This document shows positions 24,301 to 30,205 of a stretch of 31,593 bases of DNA, piece after piece; the first letter of the stretch is position 1, and every line of letters begins with the position of its first letter. Both the position numbers and the translations under genes were made by a program. Below the pieces are notes generated by a model that saw only the letters and a program-made list of their open reading frames with translations, searched no databases and was not told the DNA's origin. The stretch is from Plakobranchus ocellatus (Eukaryota; Mollusca; Gastropoda; Plakobranchidae). Location: assembly GCA_019648995.1 (NCBI GenBank), contig BLXT01004995.1, forward strand, positions 2,208,776 through 2,240,368. The letters run 5' to 3'.

Positions 24301-27296
24301 CACAAATACTTGGTATCAAAATGATCCTAGACGACAGTGGACTTTGAGGAGCCCCAATGATAGAAGTAGAAACAAAATAGATTATATTCTCATTCAAAAA
24401 GGTTTCAAAAACACCGTCAAATCATCAAAATCACTGCCTTGAGCCCACTGTGATTCAGATCATATTCCAGTCATGTGAAAATTTAAGATAAAACTTAAGA
24501 AATTAAGAAAGGCAAAGGCTAATCCTAAATTCTAAATGGACTTACCAAAATCTGATGAAGAACTAAGGGACAAAATTGCTATAGCTGTGGATAACAAATA
24601 TGAGACTCTAAATAACATCTCAGAAGTAGAGGAACTATGGTCAGAAACGAAAAACTCACTTAATGAAGTCATAGAGAAAAACATTTTGAAAAAGTAAAAC
24701 ATGTAGAGCTGTTTAGTATGCTAGAAAAATTAGACATCGATAGGAAAGATCAGAGAGTAATTGGAAATTTATACTGGGATCAAACTGCATCTGTATGAAT
24801 TGAAGGAGAAGAATAGTGATTTCAAATCCATCAAAAGAGGTGTGAGACAGAGATGTGTCATGTCTCCTGATCTTTTTAATCTATATGGTGAAATAATCTT
24901 AAAGAACCTTATTGATATTTCAGGCTTAAAAATAGATGGAGAGAATCTTAATAATCTCAGGTATGCAGATGATACAGTTTTATCACAGAATCTGGCAAAC
25001 TTCAAAAACTTCTAGATATGTAGTTTTAGAGATCAAAAGAATGGGCCTGTCTTTGAATGTAAAGAAAATGGAATGTATTGGTCATCTCCAAAAAAATCCT
25101 CAAGCCTCAAGTGCAATCTCATTAGCAAAGGAGAACAAATCAAACAAGCAACAAAATTCAAATAACTAGGTTACCTGATAACATCAGATGGCAGATGCAT
25201 AAGTGAAATAAGTAAAAGAATAGCTGTGGCCAAATATAGCATCCAAAAAATGAAACCAATACTGGCAAACATAAACATAAGTATGAAAATCAAAATAAGA
25301 GTAATGAAAATGTATGGTCAGTACTTTCGTATGACATTGAGTGTTGGATAATACGAGATAAATAAGGAAAAAGAGAAAAAAACTAGAACCAGTAAAGGTG
25401 TGGTTTATCAGAAGAATGATGAGGATTATATCATAGACAGAAAAAAGTCCAATGAATTGGTAATGAAAGAGGCTAATCTTGAGTGATCACTAATTAAAAC
25501 CATAAGACAAATGCAACTACAAATGTTGTTAGGCCTTATTTGCCAACACAAGGGTTTATAACACAGCAGTTACTGGAAAGATTGAAGGCAAATGCAGTAG
25601 AGGTAGACGGAGAGTAACTTTTATTGAAAGTCTTAAATCATGGGTATCAGGTAAGGGTAGCAACAAAAATTGTATTAAATTAACTGAGAATAGGTTTGAG
25701 TGGAGGAGCATGATTGCCATGTCTGAAGAAGATTCATTATTAGTCATAATAATTGGTAGATGTAGACAAAAGGTAAGGTTTATCTGAGCTGAATGTTTAC
25801 ATGAAGCAGATTTATCTTGAATTTATTGTAGACTATCTAATTCACTGGTTGATCAAAACATCCTGCCCATGATTAGCCTAATTACTGTTGTCAACATTGT
25901 TTCACAAATCCTTGTGCGACTTTTATTGCTTCTGGTTTAATATAAAGTTATCATCAATTGTTTTTTTATACTTGATTTTTCATAATTGACATGGCAATTT
26001 GATCTTTACCTTATTCTTTTCAGGTGACAATGGGAAATGTCATGGATTATGTCCAAAAGATGAACGAAACAAAAAATTGTCTTCATTCACCTGCAGATGC
26101 TGCTTTGATTCTAGAAGACAAAACAGCAGACACAGTAATGGTTAGAGGCAACTATTACATCAGCCCTGTTGACTGGTTCATTTTGCCTTCAGGTGATGTG
26201 TCAACTAAATATTTTGGGGTTTTTTGCCTTTATCAAAGAATACAACCATTTCCATTTTTTTTCTGTTAACTCTTCATGCTCACACCAACGGAGCCACCGT
26301 TGATTGAATAGGTTATGAATGGTCGGACCAATGGTGCCAGCGTTGCTTCCGCATCACACAGTTGGTCGCACCGACGGTCACAGCGTTGCTTGATTTTGTA
26401 GCATATAATCGCATCCAAACCACTTTTATAAAAGCGAAACTTTAATTGTACGAAAAGTTTAATCTTCCTACTTCCTTTTCCTACCATTCTTCCTATACTT
26501 TGGTGTTTTTTGAGTCTAAGCGCGGGCTGAAAGCACTCTAGTCTTTTTTTTCTATCTATGATTGAGAGAACTTCATCGTGTGATGTGAAATCTTGTAGAT
26601 TATTATCCTAATTTCAGTGTTTTAGCTATTGATATCAATTTTTATTCAAATAGATTAGTTTTGCTATGAAATCGTTGCTATCATTAGATCTAATCTATAT
26701 CTAGACATATTTGGATCTAAAATCTAGGTCAAGATGTATAAAATGTGATATAATTTCAATGTTATGTAGCTAAATTCACAAAAATTGTACAATAACAAAA
26801 ATCACACACCTGTAAAGCACATTTATTCTTCTTTCCAATTATAACAATTTCAGCTCTGTATCTTACTTATGTCAAAAGTTATCAAAGTGTAGGTAACGCA
26901 TAGCTAAAGAAGGATACAGTCTCATTTGAGCCTGTGACCGATAATGGAAATGTTGTGTGGCCAAAGGGGGAAAAGGGCTGCGAGCATAAAGAGTTAAATT
27001 AAAAAACCTCAATTGTAAAACCCTATGAAGAAAAACTTGTTTGAGACACAAACTGGCATCACGTTTTTAAATTTTGCACATTGAAAAATCCAGATCTTTA
27101 TATAATATGATTTAAATTATAACAAATACATGAACTAATATATGCTTTGCCTTAAATATCATGTTCATCTACAGGAGAACAGCTGCCACAGGGTGCAATG
27201 AGAAGAGACACCAGCTATTTTGGATCAAGCAACACTCAATATATTGTGAGAGATCCAGCAAAAGTCAGGCTGAGATATCTTATCCAATTCTCATAA
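233..27296 (+). CDS. Ankyrin-WGR-PARP protein (PME-5/tankyrase-like ADP-ribosyltransferase), 23 exons, 5' partial
   Basis: Predicted nuclear ADP-ribosyltransferase that would transfer ADP-ribose from NAD+ to proteins. Exons: 233-309, 2107-2222, 2840-2940, 3341-3421, 3897-4061, 5983-6100, 6554-6662, 7286-7411, 7948-8089, 9375-9615, 10537-10802, 11148-11326, 12334-12439, 12999-13168, 13597-13741, 16613-16737, 18423-18519, 19188-19365, 20895-21011, 22006-22196, 22706-22786, 26024-26192, 27175-27296. Phases agree at all 22 junctions; 1073 residues are visible. Domains: ankyrin repeats (about 1-64, 181-365, 430-505), WGR (about 575-690, W625-G626-R627), helical regulatory domain (about 697-846), ART catalytic domain (about 848-1073). 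Active-site H919 and Y964 are present; the usual Glu is Gln, Q1055. The order matches nematode PME-5; vertebrate tankyrase lacks WGR and PARP1/2 lack ankyrins. The N-terminus lies before base 1. Residue numbers throughout count from the first visible codon. Domain calls are by eye. Confidence 0.93.
310..2106 (+). other. Intron with trinucleotide microsatellite
   Basis: About 1.8 kb of AT-rich intron. The only structured part is the ATT/CAT/GTT trinucleotide tract at about 1431-1570; short ORFs across it on both strands are low-complexity artefacts. The AG at 2017-2018 was rejected as the acceptor because it reads into TAA within nine codons. Confidence 0.7.
1431..1572. repeat. Imperfect ATT/ATC/GTT trinucleotide microsatellite
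   Basis: Runs of ATT, CAT and GTT triplets mixed with each other and broken by a short A-rich spacer. Seen directly. Probably slippage-generated and length-polymorphic. Confidence 0.9.
2107..2222 (+). CDS. Exon 2: second half of an ankyrin repeat
   Basis: Completes the repeat begun in exon 1: after the junction Gly it reads CASNLIQGGASLKS, with the G-x8-LI-x2-GA spacing of the ankyrin second helix. A lysine-rich helix (KELQKRKMQKK) follows. Acceptor at 2105-2106 (TATCAAG), donor CAAG|GTTGAA. The fit of phase and repeat spacing chose this acceptor over 2017-2018. Confidence 0.8.
2840..2940 (+). CDS. Exon 3: linker between ankyrin blocks
   Basis: Residues about 65-98, LLYSPDLPVEPWTCYPPS then an acidic helix (KEEEAIREVQLYQ). 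Acceptor TTGTTTTAG, donor CAG|GTAAAT, both good. Not a recognisable ankyrin repeat. The intron before it (2223-2839) holds only AT-rich sequence with a C-run/A-run near 2434-2451. Confidence 0.8.
3341..3421 (+). CDS. Exon 4: linker, 27 codons
   Basis: Reads NNLNGVAMFITGADKSISGL and onward to a CAG|GTAGGC donor. The acceptor (AG at 3339-3340) has a weak pyrimidine tract. It is the only nearby AG that keeps the phase: AGs at 3331-3332 and 3334-3335 give an immediate in-frame TAG, and 3337-3338 gives the wrong phase. This is the least certain exon boundary in the model. Confidence 0.65.
3550..3713. repeat. Diverged 87-bp direct duplication in intron 4
   Basis: A block starting TTAGAATGTTGG at 3550 recurs at 3637 with scattered substitutions and ends near TATGATTAAT in both copies. 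The copies look roughly four-fifths identical by eye. An old local duplication, non-coding. Confidence 0.75.
3897..4061 (+). CDS. Exon 5: cysteine-containing helical linker, 55 codons
   Basis: Residues about 126-180. It contains KTCMYQTSLRLLHTN and further Cys residues (SCDRS, SLSCEKSQTKC). Acceptor AATTTTCAG, donor AAG|GTTTGT. No ankyrin consensus is visible; with exons 3-4 it forms a stretch of about 115 residues that interrupts the ankyrin array. Its function cannot be named. Confidence 0.8.
4062..5982 (+). other. Intron 5, 1.9 kb
   Basis: AT-rich intron between good splice sites. It holds a short AAT repeat at about 4288-4312. I see no coding exon that fits the flanking phases, no TSD-flanked element and no tRNA-like boxes. 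Confidence 0.7.
5983..6100 (+). CDS. Exon 6: ankyrin repeat
   Basis: Residues 181-219. LGEWLVNAGLRPD ends one repeat and FDKFGCTPVQYAILNRQFAL begins the next, matching the D-x-x-G-x-T-P-x-x-x-A consensus. Acceptor TTCCTCAG, donor ACTG|GTAAGT. The ankyrin array resumes here. Confidence 0.88.
6474..6566 (+). repeat. About 29-bp tandem triplication across the exon 7 acceptor
   Basis: Three imperfect units start at 6474 (with a 6-bp TTGTAG insertion), 6509 and 6538. Each contains a TGTAG followed by ACAAA or GCAAAG. The third unit carries the real acceptor (AG at 6552-6553) and runs into exon 7. Confidence 0.8.
6554..6662 (+). CDS. Exon 7: ankyrin repeat
   Basis: Residues about 220-255: YDVDYKDGMGRSHLAAVLWR, an ankyrin first-helix pattern (D-x-x-G-R-S-x-L-A-x-A-like), then GIGDANTW. 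Acceptor ACTTGTAG, donor TG|GTATGC. Upstream decoy acceptors in the tandem repeat all lead to in-frame TAG. Confidence 0.85.
7286..7411 (+). CDS. Exon 8: ankyrin repeat tail and spacer
   Basis: Residues about 257-297: SFVKKLIEKKIDLDQHFD ends a repeat (VxxLIExxxD), followed by a 20-residue spacer ending DPVYYNR. Acceptor CATCCTGCAG, donor AACAG|GTATGT. The intron before it (6663-7285) holds a GA-rich purine tract at about 7017-7080. Confidence 0.85.
7948..8089 (+). CDS. Exon 9: ankyrin repeats
   Basis: Residues about 299-345. KTTTALITAIGSNQFVLAKN then LLKSGANPNAVDGAGLSPLM HAIKM, near-consensus ankyrin repeat halves. Acceptor CCTATAG, donor AAAATG|GTACAC (a weak donor after +2). The preceding intron (7412-7947) shows nothing of note. 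Confidence 0.9.
8090..9374 (+). other. Intron 9, 1.3 kb
   Basis: AT-rich intron. ORFs at 8453-8704 (minus) and 8681-8956 (plus) show no domain pattern and end in homopolymers; I treat them as chance. No repeats with clear ends were found. Confidence 0.7.
9375..9615 (+). CDS. Exon 10: ankyrin end, basic stretch and acidic linker, 80 codons
   Basis: Starts NQVNFVKLLLHYEFDPNKK, the second half of the exon 9 repeat. Then come a basic cluster (KRAMKVKKWNKER, residues 370-382; possible NLS) and an acidic serine-rich run (SDDSEEESNDEEYE, 397-410; possible CK2 sites). Acceptor GTAATCAG, donor CCTG|GTAACA. The linker separates two ankyrin blocks and is probably disordered. Confidence 0.88.
9616..10536 (+). 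other. Intron 10, 0.9 kb
   Basis: AT-rich, with long A and T runs. I see no coding sequence or transposon structure. Confidence 0.7.
10537..10802 (+). CDS. Exon 11: last ankyrin repeats, ends at a GC donor
   Basis: Residues about 426-514. LDQTDCDGRTALHYVACPSL is a full first-helix match, MAFLLIQNGATLNHSKAGLT ends it and starts another, and AVQAKAATVARLLQ closes the array. Acceptor CACCTTTGCAG. The donor is CTCAAG|GCAAGC, a GC donor with an otherwise strong U1 match; reading on leads to non-homologous sequence, and the phase fits exon 12 only here. Confidence 0.85.
11148..11326 (+). CDS. Exon 12: linker to the WGR domain
   Basis: Residues 515-573. IIPNQPLSSTIEDDVPPIVG then a helix (DVSKAAHQVLRRYTSDMDQ) and YVHTVDPNCHVKNG, which leads into the WGR fold. 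Acceptor TTCCTCTTAG, donor AATGG|GTATGT. Proline-rich start, so probably a hinge between the ankyrin array and the catalytic half. Confidence 0.85.
11327..12333 (+). other. Intron 12, 1.0 kb
   Basis: AT-rich intron with no repeat or coding signal that I could identify. Confidence 0.7.
12334..12439 (+). CDS. Exon 13: WGR domain, first part
   Basis: Residues about 575-609: DMGRYFDVLMTRVDVKRG then WGLYNFYQIQ. This corresponds to the 'YDVMLNQ...KYYLIQL' strands of PARP2-type WGR domains. Acceptor GTATTTGTAG, donor CAA|GTAAGT. Confidence 0.9.
12999..13168 (+). CDS. Exon 14: WGR domain core with the WGR motif
   Basis: Residues 610-665. KKLYILFTQWGRIEDDGQFQ carries W625-G626-R627 (TGG GGG CGC at 13044-13052); EAVKEFAKVFREKSGNKWAD matches the conserved 'F...F..KT.N.W.' end of the fold. 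In PARP1/2 this domain contacts DNA ends and relays the signal to the helical domain. Acceptor TTTCTGGACCAG, donor AACAG|GTAGCC. The intron before it (12440-12998) has no recognisable feature. Confidence 0.95.
13597..13741 (+). CDS. Exon 15: end of WGR and start of the regulatory domain
   Basis: Residues about 667-714. YEQKPGKYRLVEDIARQ closes the WGR fold (compare the PGKY motif of PARP1/2). VDIDLSSNVASMLPKHLQNV starts the alpha-helical regulatory domain (the L-x-x-x-V-x-x-L-I region). Acceptor CAAACCAG, donor ATTCTG|GTGGGT. Confidence 0.93.
13742..16612 (+). other. Intron 15, 2.9 kb, with old repeat fragments
   Basis: The second-longest intron. 13742-14600 is plain AT-rich sequence. 14690-15250 is less AT-rich and contains short palindromes (TGGGCAATGCCCA near 14717; CTATGT...ACATAG at 14921-14938; GCCAGCTGCTGGC at 14941-14953), suggesting dispersed-repeat debris. 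15965-16050 looks like a minus-strand tRNA-related SINE remnant. No coding exon fits. Confidence 0.6.
15965..16050 (-). repeat. Possible decayed tRNA-derived SINE head
   Basis: On the minus strand, a box-A-like GGTGGCTCGTGGGTGT (16031-16046) is followed about 60 bp later by a box-B-like GGGGATTCAGGTCCC (15970-15984). I could not define ends or a target-site duplication. A 25-bp part recurs at 26276-26302. Confidence 0.4.
16613..16737 (+). CDS. Exon 16: regulatory domain helices
   Basis: Residues 715-755. MDPEAIQFSMKNIRGLDTKS then PFGQLNEERLLQGQKLLQQI matches the PARP 'PLGKLS..QI..G...L..IE' helix region. Acceptor TTTGTTTAG, donor ATTGA|GTGAGT. Confidence 0.92.
16738..18422 (+). other. Intron 16, 1.7 kb, carrying a SINE
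   Basis: AT-rich except for the SINE at 17509-17782, which stands out by its mixed base composition. ORFs at 17471, 17593 and 17711 lie in that SINE and are not genes. Confidence 0.75.
17509..17782 (+). mobile_element. tRNA-derived SINE with 9-bp target-site duplication
   Basis: A 274-bp block flanked by TTATTGGCA at 17500-17508 and 17783-17791. Inside are an A-box-like TGGTTCATCTTG (17524-17535) and a canonical box B GGTTCAAATCC (17568-17578), the internal pol III promoter of a tRNA-derived SINE. The body (AAGGCGGCGAGGAAAGCAA and after) follows to a T-rich end. Family not identified. It lies in sense orientation in the intron and should be spliced out. Confidence 0.78.
18423..18519 (+). CDS. 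Exon 17: charged insert in the regulatory domain
   Basis: Residues 757-788: LLVDEIDKYKEKSKKEDPST then a Glu/Lys-rich run to NLEK. It lies between the PARP helix ending KKIE/LQQIE and the helix starting LSN-YY, where PARP1/2 have a shorter loop. Acceptor TTTTATACAG, donor AAG|GTTGGT (suboptimal). Confidence 0.85.
18520..19187 (+). other. Intron 17, 0.67 kb
   Basis: AT-rich intron ending in a good pyrimidine tract (TTTTATTTCGCAG). Nothing else seen. Confidence 0.7.
19188..19365 (+). CDS. Exon 18: regulatory domain, LSN-YYHVIP motif
   Basis: Residues 789-847. VADLSNDYYHVIPQSNF corresponds to PARP1/2 'LSNRFYTLIPH'; then LHPLDDRHRLQSQIYNLSNL and a long helix ending VLAAMWHRHG. Acceptor TTTCGCAG, donor CATG|GTAAGT. 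Confidence 0.93.
19366..20894 (+). other. Intron 18, 1.5 kb
   Basis: Holds the 62-bp tandem duplication at 19922-20031 and a G-rich/GT stretch at about 20229-20310. Small ORFs at 19531 (minus), 20412 (minus) and 20489 (plus) have no recognisable content. Confidence 0.7.
19922..20031. repeat. 62-bp tandem duplication with perfect 48-bp cores
   Basis: AAATTTCAAGACGCCCATTT starts at 19922 and again at 19984. The 48 bases from each start (19922-19969 and 19984-20031) are identical, joined by 14 bp. Perfect identity suggests a recent duplication. Confidence 0.92.
20895..21011 (+). CDS. Exon 19: start of the ART catalytic domain
   Basis: Residues 849-886. YNPIDFVYHSMGCKMQLMDR matches PARP1 '[20 protein letters not shown]', the first strand of the catalytic fold. 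Acceptor TGTTCTCCACAG, donor GCAA|GTAGGT. Confidence 0.94.
21012..22005 (+). other. Intron 19, 1.0 kb
   Basis: Contains a GT/G tract at about 21051-21081 and a C run at about 21752-21764. The rest is plain AT-rich sequence. Confidence 0.75.
22006..22196 (+). CDS. Exon 20: catalytic domain with the NAD+-binding His
   Basis: Residues 887-950. IYKLEREGEKKRTEMFKHQ matches PARP1 'IFKIEREGE'. RRLLFHGSSTCNLLSILHHG carries H919 (CAT at 22101-22103), first residue of the triad, in the HGS motif that binds the nicotinamide ribose. SGSLYGK leads into the donor loop. Acceptor CCTTTTTAAAG, donor AAG|GTAAGT. Confidence 0.96.
22706..22786 (+). CDS. Exon 21: catalytic domain with the active-site Tyr
   Basis: Residues 951-977. 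GIYFSDAFSFSANYT aligns with 'GIYFADMVSKSANYC'; Y964 is TAC at 22745-22747. VKFMLLCE is the next core strand. Acceptor CATTTTCAG, donor GAG|GTAACA. The preceding intron (22197-22705) has no special feature. Confidence 0.96.
22880..22946. repeat. TC/TCTT microsatellite
   Basis: A run of about 12 CT units continues as imperfect CTCTTT/CTCCAT repeats, about 100 bp after the exon 21 donor. Confidence 0.9.
24030..25790 (+). mobile_element. Decayed non-LTR retrotransposon (LINE), APE endonuclease plus partial RT
   Basis: Frameshifted, stop-ridden remnant in sense orientation. Endonuclease: PLNLGIILVYAPTSDG (about 24060), MGDFNAK (about 24190), RRQWTLRSPNDRSRNKIDYI (about 24330) and SDHIPV (about 24457), the APE-type motif order. 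RT: about 24771 NLYWDQTA, GVRQRCVMSPDLFNLY, then NNLRYADDTVL (24942-24974) with the YADD catalytic box. The C-terminal part (FKYLGYLITSDGRC-like, later RRMMR and a GK-RGR segment) continues with frameshifts to about 25790. The N-terminal fingers of the RT are missing between about 24690 and 24740, so it was internally deleted. Resembles RTE/CFDP2-like elements; clade uncertain. Dead. Confidence 0.87.
26024..26192 (+). CDS. Exon 22: catalytic domain core strands
   Basis: Residues 978-1033. VTMGNVMDYVQKMNETK matches PARP 'EVALGNMYEL'. LILEDKTADTVMVRGNYYIS and VDWFILPSG take the place of the 'GKTTPDPS...V.LG' acceptor-loop region and are quite diverged. Acceptor TTCTTTTCAG, donor TCAG|GTGATG. 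Confidence 0.9.
26193..27174 (+). other. Intron 22, 1.0 kb, largely one DNA-transposon remnant
   Basis: About three quarters of it is the TTAA-flanked element at 26270-26993. The ORF at 26266-26487 (minus) lies within the element and resembles nothing I know. Confidence 0.7.
26270..26993. mobile_element. Nonautonomous DNA element with TTAA target sites (piggyBac-like MITE)
   Basis: TTAA at 26266-26269 and 26994-26997 flank a 724-bp block. The left end reads CTCTTCATGCTCACACC; the right end, reverse-complemented, reads CTCTTTATGCTCGCAGCC. That gives an inverted repeat with 14 of the first 17 positions matching, 11 of the first 12. TTAA duplication plus short TIRs is the piggyBac signature. 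No transposase is encoded, so it is nonautonomous. Confidence 0.7.
27175..27296 (+). CDS. Exon 23: catalytic C-terminus with Gln at the triad Glu position, stop
   Basis: Residues 1034-1073 and TAA (27294-27296). EQLPQGAMRRDTSYFGSSNT then QYIVRDPAKVRLRYLIQFS. This aligns with PARP2 'NEYIVYNPNQVRMRYLLKV', placing Q1055 (CAA, 27237-27239) on the catalytic Glu. Acceptor TCATCTACAG. The protein ends a few residues earlier than PARP1/2. Confidence 0.95.
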
Positions 27297-30205
27297 GAAG
27301 ATGTTGAGAAAGTACTAGTTACCTCTTGAAGTTCAAAGTCTGTGATTTTTCAATGAATGAGCTGCATCACTATACATTCAAAGTGTAAAAAGAAAAAATA
27401 CAACATTACTATTATATGATGTGTTTCAGTATCATAATGGGTTGGCATAATGACATTACAGTAGACATTTATTTACATTCACTTTTCAGCTTTATTAAGG
27501 TATTCGTTTTTAAATATTTGATAAAGTTAACTTCATCATATTATTTAAAAAGGTCTGTTTCATTAAAAAAAATTATAAAATATCCTAGGCACGTGTTGTA
27601 TGTGTTGGCTGTTTCTTGTACCTCATGAGACCTTGACATGATTTTACCCTGAGAGCAACTGAAATGAGCCACGTGTAAGTAGAGAATTAAACGTAATATA
27701 TAACCAAGCTTGGCTATAAAGTAAGTGTTGAGTCTAAGCAATTTTTTGCTTTTTTTTTAGGTTTAAAGTTTTCAAAACTTGTGTTATAATCATGAAAAAA
27801 TCAACTGTAAAAGCTGATGTTCCAATATTATTAAATCATTGGAATGCATCTGAAGACATTCCTTTCTAAAAAGGTTTCAGATATATATTGACATGAGGAG
27901 GACTTAAAAATTTCTTTAATGTTTTATCAACTTAATTACTTCGAATTCCATCTGAAAGTTTATTTTACTATCTTAGGTCCATTTTGTACACTGTCCTTCC
28001 AGTCTTTCTCTCTCTTTCTTTCTATGTTGTCCCTCTGCCTTTGTATTTCTCTTTCTTTTCCTCTCTCAAAAATGTATCTGAATTTGTTACTCTTCCTCAT
28101 GATTTTCCTAATTGTGCCATTTAACAGGTGTACTACTCAATGATCTTAGCCTTCCTGGCCTTTGTTGGTCCGGCTGACAATGGTGACCTTTAATTTGTGA
28201 CAGACACATTTCGGCAAAATTTTTGCAAATCTCTTTGCTCTTTTCATATTAATTTTTTTTTTACTGTTTTAAAAAAATCAAAGATATAGAAAGAAGAGTT
28301 AATTCGGTGACAAATATCTAGAGATTGTGGTGTTAATGATATTATTGATGAAGATGATAATGATGATGATGATGATAATAATAATGTTAATATTGATAAT
28401 GATGATGATAAAGTTGGTGTGATGAAGATAATGATAATGGTGGTGGTTGGTAGTGGTAATGATGCTTATAAAGGAGGTGATGATGCCTGCTGCTGAGGAT
28501 AATGGAGATGATGGTGGTTACAGTGAAGTCAATGAGTCTTGCTTTTGTGTATAGCCAGTTCACATCAAAGTGATCTCAGGTTTTTAGGCCCTATGTTAGT
28601 GTCAGGCCAGATCTATAATCTGTTAGTTATAGTTCAGAATAGTTTCTCACAATAGGCCCAGTGAACACTAATAAAAATATATAATATTTGTGAACATGCA
28701 AATTATTTATTGATAAACCCAAACAGAGCCTTCTAAAAAACCTGCAGAATTTTTTATTTCACTTGTGGGCTTGACTAATGCTAAATCAGCCTGGTGTTGA
28801 TCTAGTTAGTTGTACCACAGAGATGAAATGGAGAATGCTAGACCGCTATGCTTGCACTGTGCCATTTTTGACTCACGACTTCATCAGGGGATTAAAAGAA
28901 ATTAATTTAAGCAATGTGGAAAATATTAGTATTTAGAGTGAGCTCATTTAAAAAATATTTAAAAATTAGATTTTAATTTTGTCTTTTCTAGTTTCTTCCA
29001 AGTGTCGGTCATACCTTTCATCTCTGCTTCAGTCTTCATGTGCTATTCGCTCTTCCTCTAGAGCTTGCTTCAGGGGTCCATCTCAAAATCATCCTCTTTA
29101 TACTGTTTGGATCTTTTATCAATGTTTGACTTATCCATCTCCATTTCCTTTAACAGATTTCTGATTGTATTAGATCTTTTCGTGATCTTTTGTATAGTTC
29201 CTGAGATATATTGACAAAAAAAATAAATCCACTTTTTTCCAATGCCTGCAAAAAATTTATGAACTGCTAGAGTCCTAGATGAAACATCTGATGAGAGGAT
29301 TTATTTAGTCATTATATCTGGAAGAGAGGGACCAGTGATAGGTTTGACTCTCACCTCGTGATTTCTTGCTATAAGAGTCAATGGGTTTTTCAGGTGACAA
29401 TATATATATTGTCTCAAAGATTTTTATGATTTGAAAAACTACATAGAGATTTCTAAAATAACATAAAACTTTGTGTGATGTGTGTAGAGTGTAGGCCCCT
29501 ACTTGTATTTCACTGATGCTGTGATTAAAACAATGTGTGGAATTCAAATTTTGTAGCAACTATTGCAGAGACTGACTTTTTAAAACAAATTTCATATTTT
29601 TATCTCACGTTTTTTTTAATCATTGTTTTAATTTTTGAATAATGAAAAACATTTTTTTATTAAATTATTGCGTTTGTGATTAGTTGAAAAATTAAAAATG
29701 ATGGATTATTATGTTTTATTAAGTCACTTTGGTGTCAATCTTGATAAGCCATTATCAGAAATGAAAATTTTGTTTATTGTGCAGTTCCTTTTGGTGACTA
29801 TGTAATTCTCACTCTCCAATTTTCTAAATCAAACAAATCACAACTACATCCAATATATACTTATTTTTTGTTTAATAATATTGCATCTATAGGACAATTT
29901 GTTATTAAAAAAAAAAAAGGCCAAACCCTTAGATTTACACAAAATTTACTGTATTATAATTATGGTATATATATTTGAATTTATAAAACTTGCTTTCAAC
30001 TGTGGCTCTTATTTCAATGTAATAACATATTTACAGTGTTTTAAAATGATTTTTTTGTAAGCTATTTTCAAAAGTGTTTTTATCTAGATGTGAAACGATA
30101 ATAATATATTTATATTTACAATATTTTACAATGTAAAGCTTTGTACAGCTTTTATGTGGTATTTTTGCACAACTTTATAGGAAATAAAAATCACTCATTT
30201 TCCAC
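27297..30205 (+). other. Probable long 3' UTR
   Basis: No further coding exon follows the stop, and the first strong polyadenylation site I see is at 30183. That implies a UTR of about 2.9 kb. Earlier AATAAA hexamers at 28670 and 29222 could give shorter forms but lack a clear GT-rich element downstream. A GAT/AAT microsatellite lies inside. RNA evidence is needed to fix the end. Confidence 0.55.
28332..28470. repeat. GAT/AAT trinucleotide microsatellite
   Basis: Imperfect GATGATAAT and TGGTGG-type triplet runs, probably transcribed as part of the 3' UTR. Confidence 0.88.

Larger units (their letters stand above)
22787..26023 (+). other. Intron 21, 3.2 kb, longest in the window
   Basis: Holds a TC microsatellite (about 22880-22935), a 16-bp perfect palindrome (AGTCTAGATCTAGACT, 23867-23882) and the LINE fossil at about 24030-25790. 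The remainder shows no exon-like sequence. Confidence 0.8.

Noticed and set aside
24769-25005. Minus-strand ORF over the RT segment
   Set aside because: It is the antisense shadow of the plus-strand RT motifs, including the YADD box.
26266-26487. Minus-strand ORF near the TTAA element end
   Set aside because: It starts and ends within the nonautonomous element, is short and has no transposase motif.
28830-28900. Possible tRNA-like stretch (GCTAGACCGCTATGCTTGCA)
   Set aside because: It resembles an anticodon arm, but I could not find matching box A, box B or an acceptor stem.
28979-29164. Plus-strand ORF with a serine-rich start
   Set aside because: No promoter, splice or homology evidence; it lies in the probable 3' UTR of the PARP-like gene.
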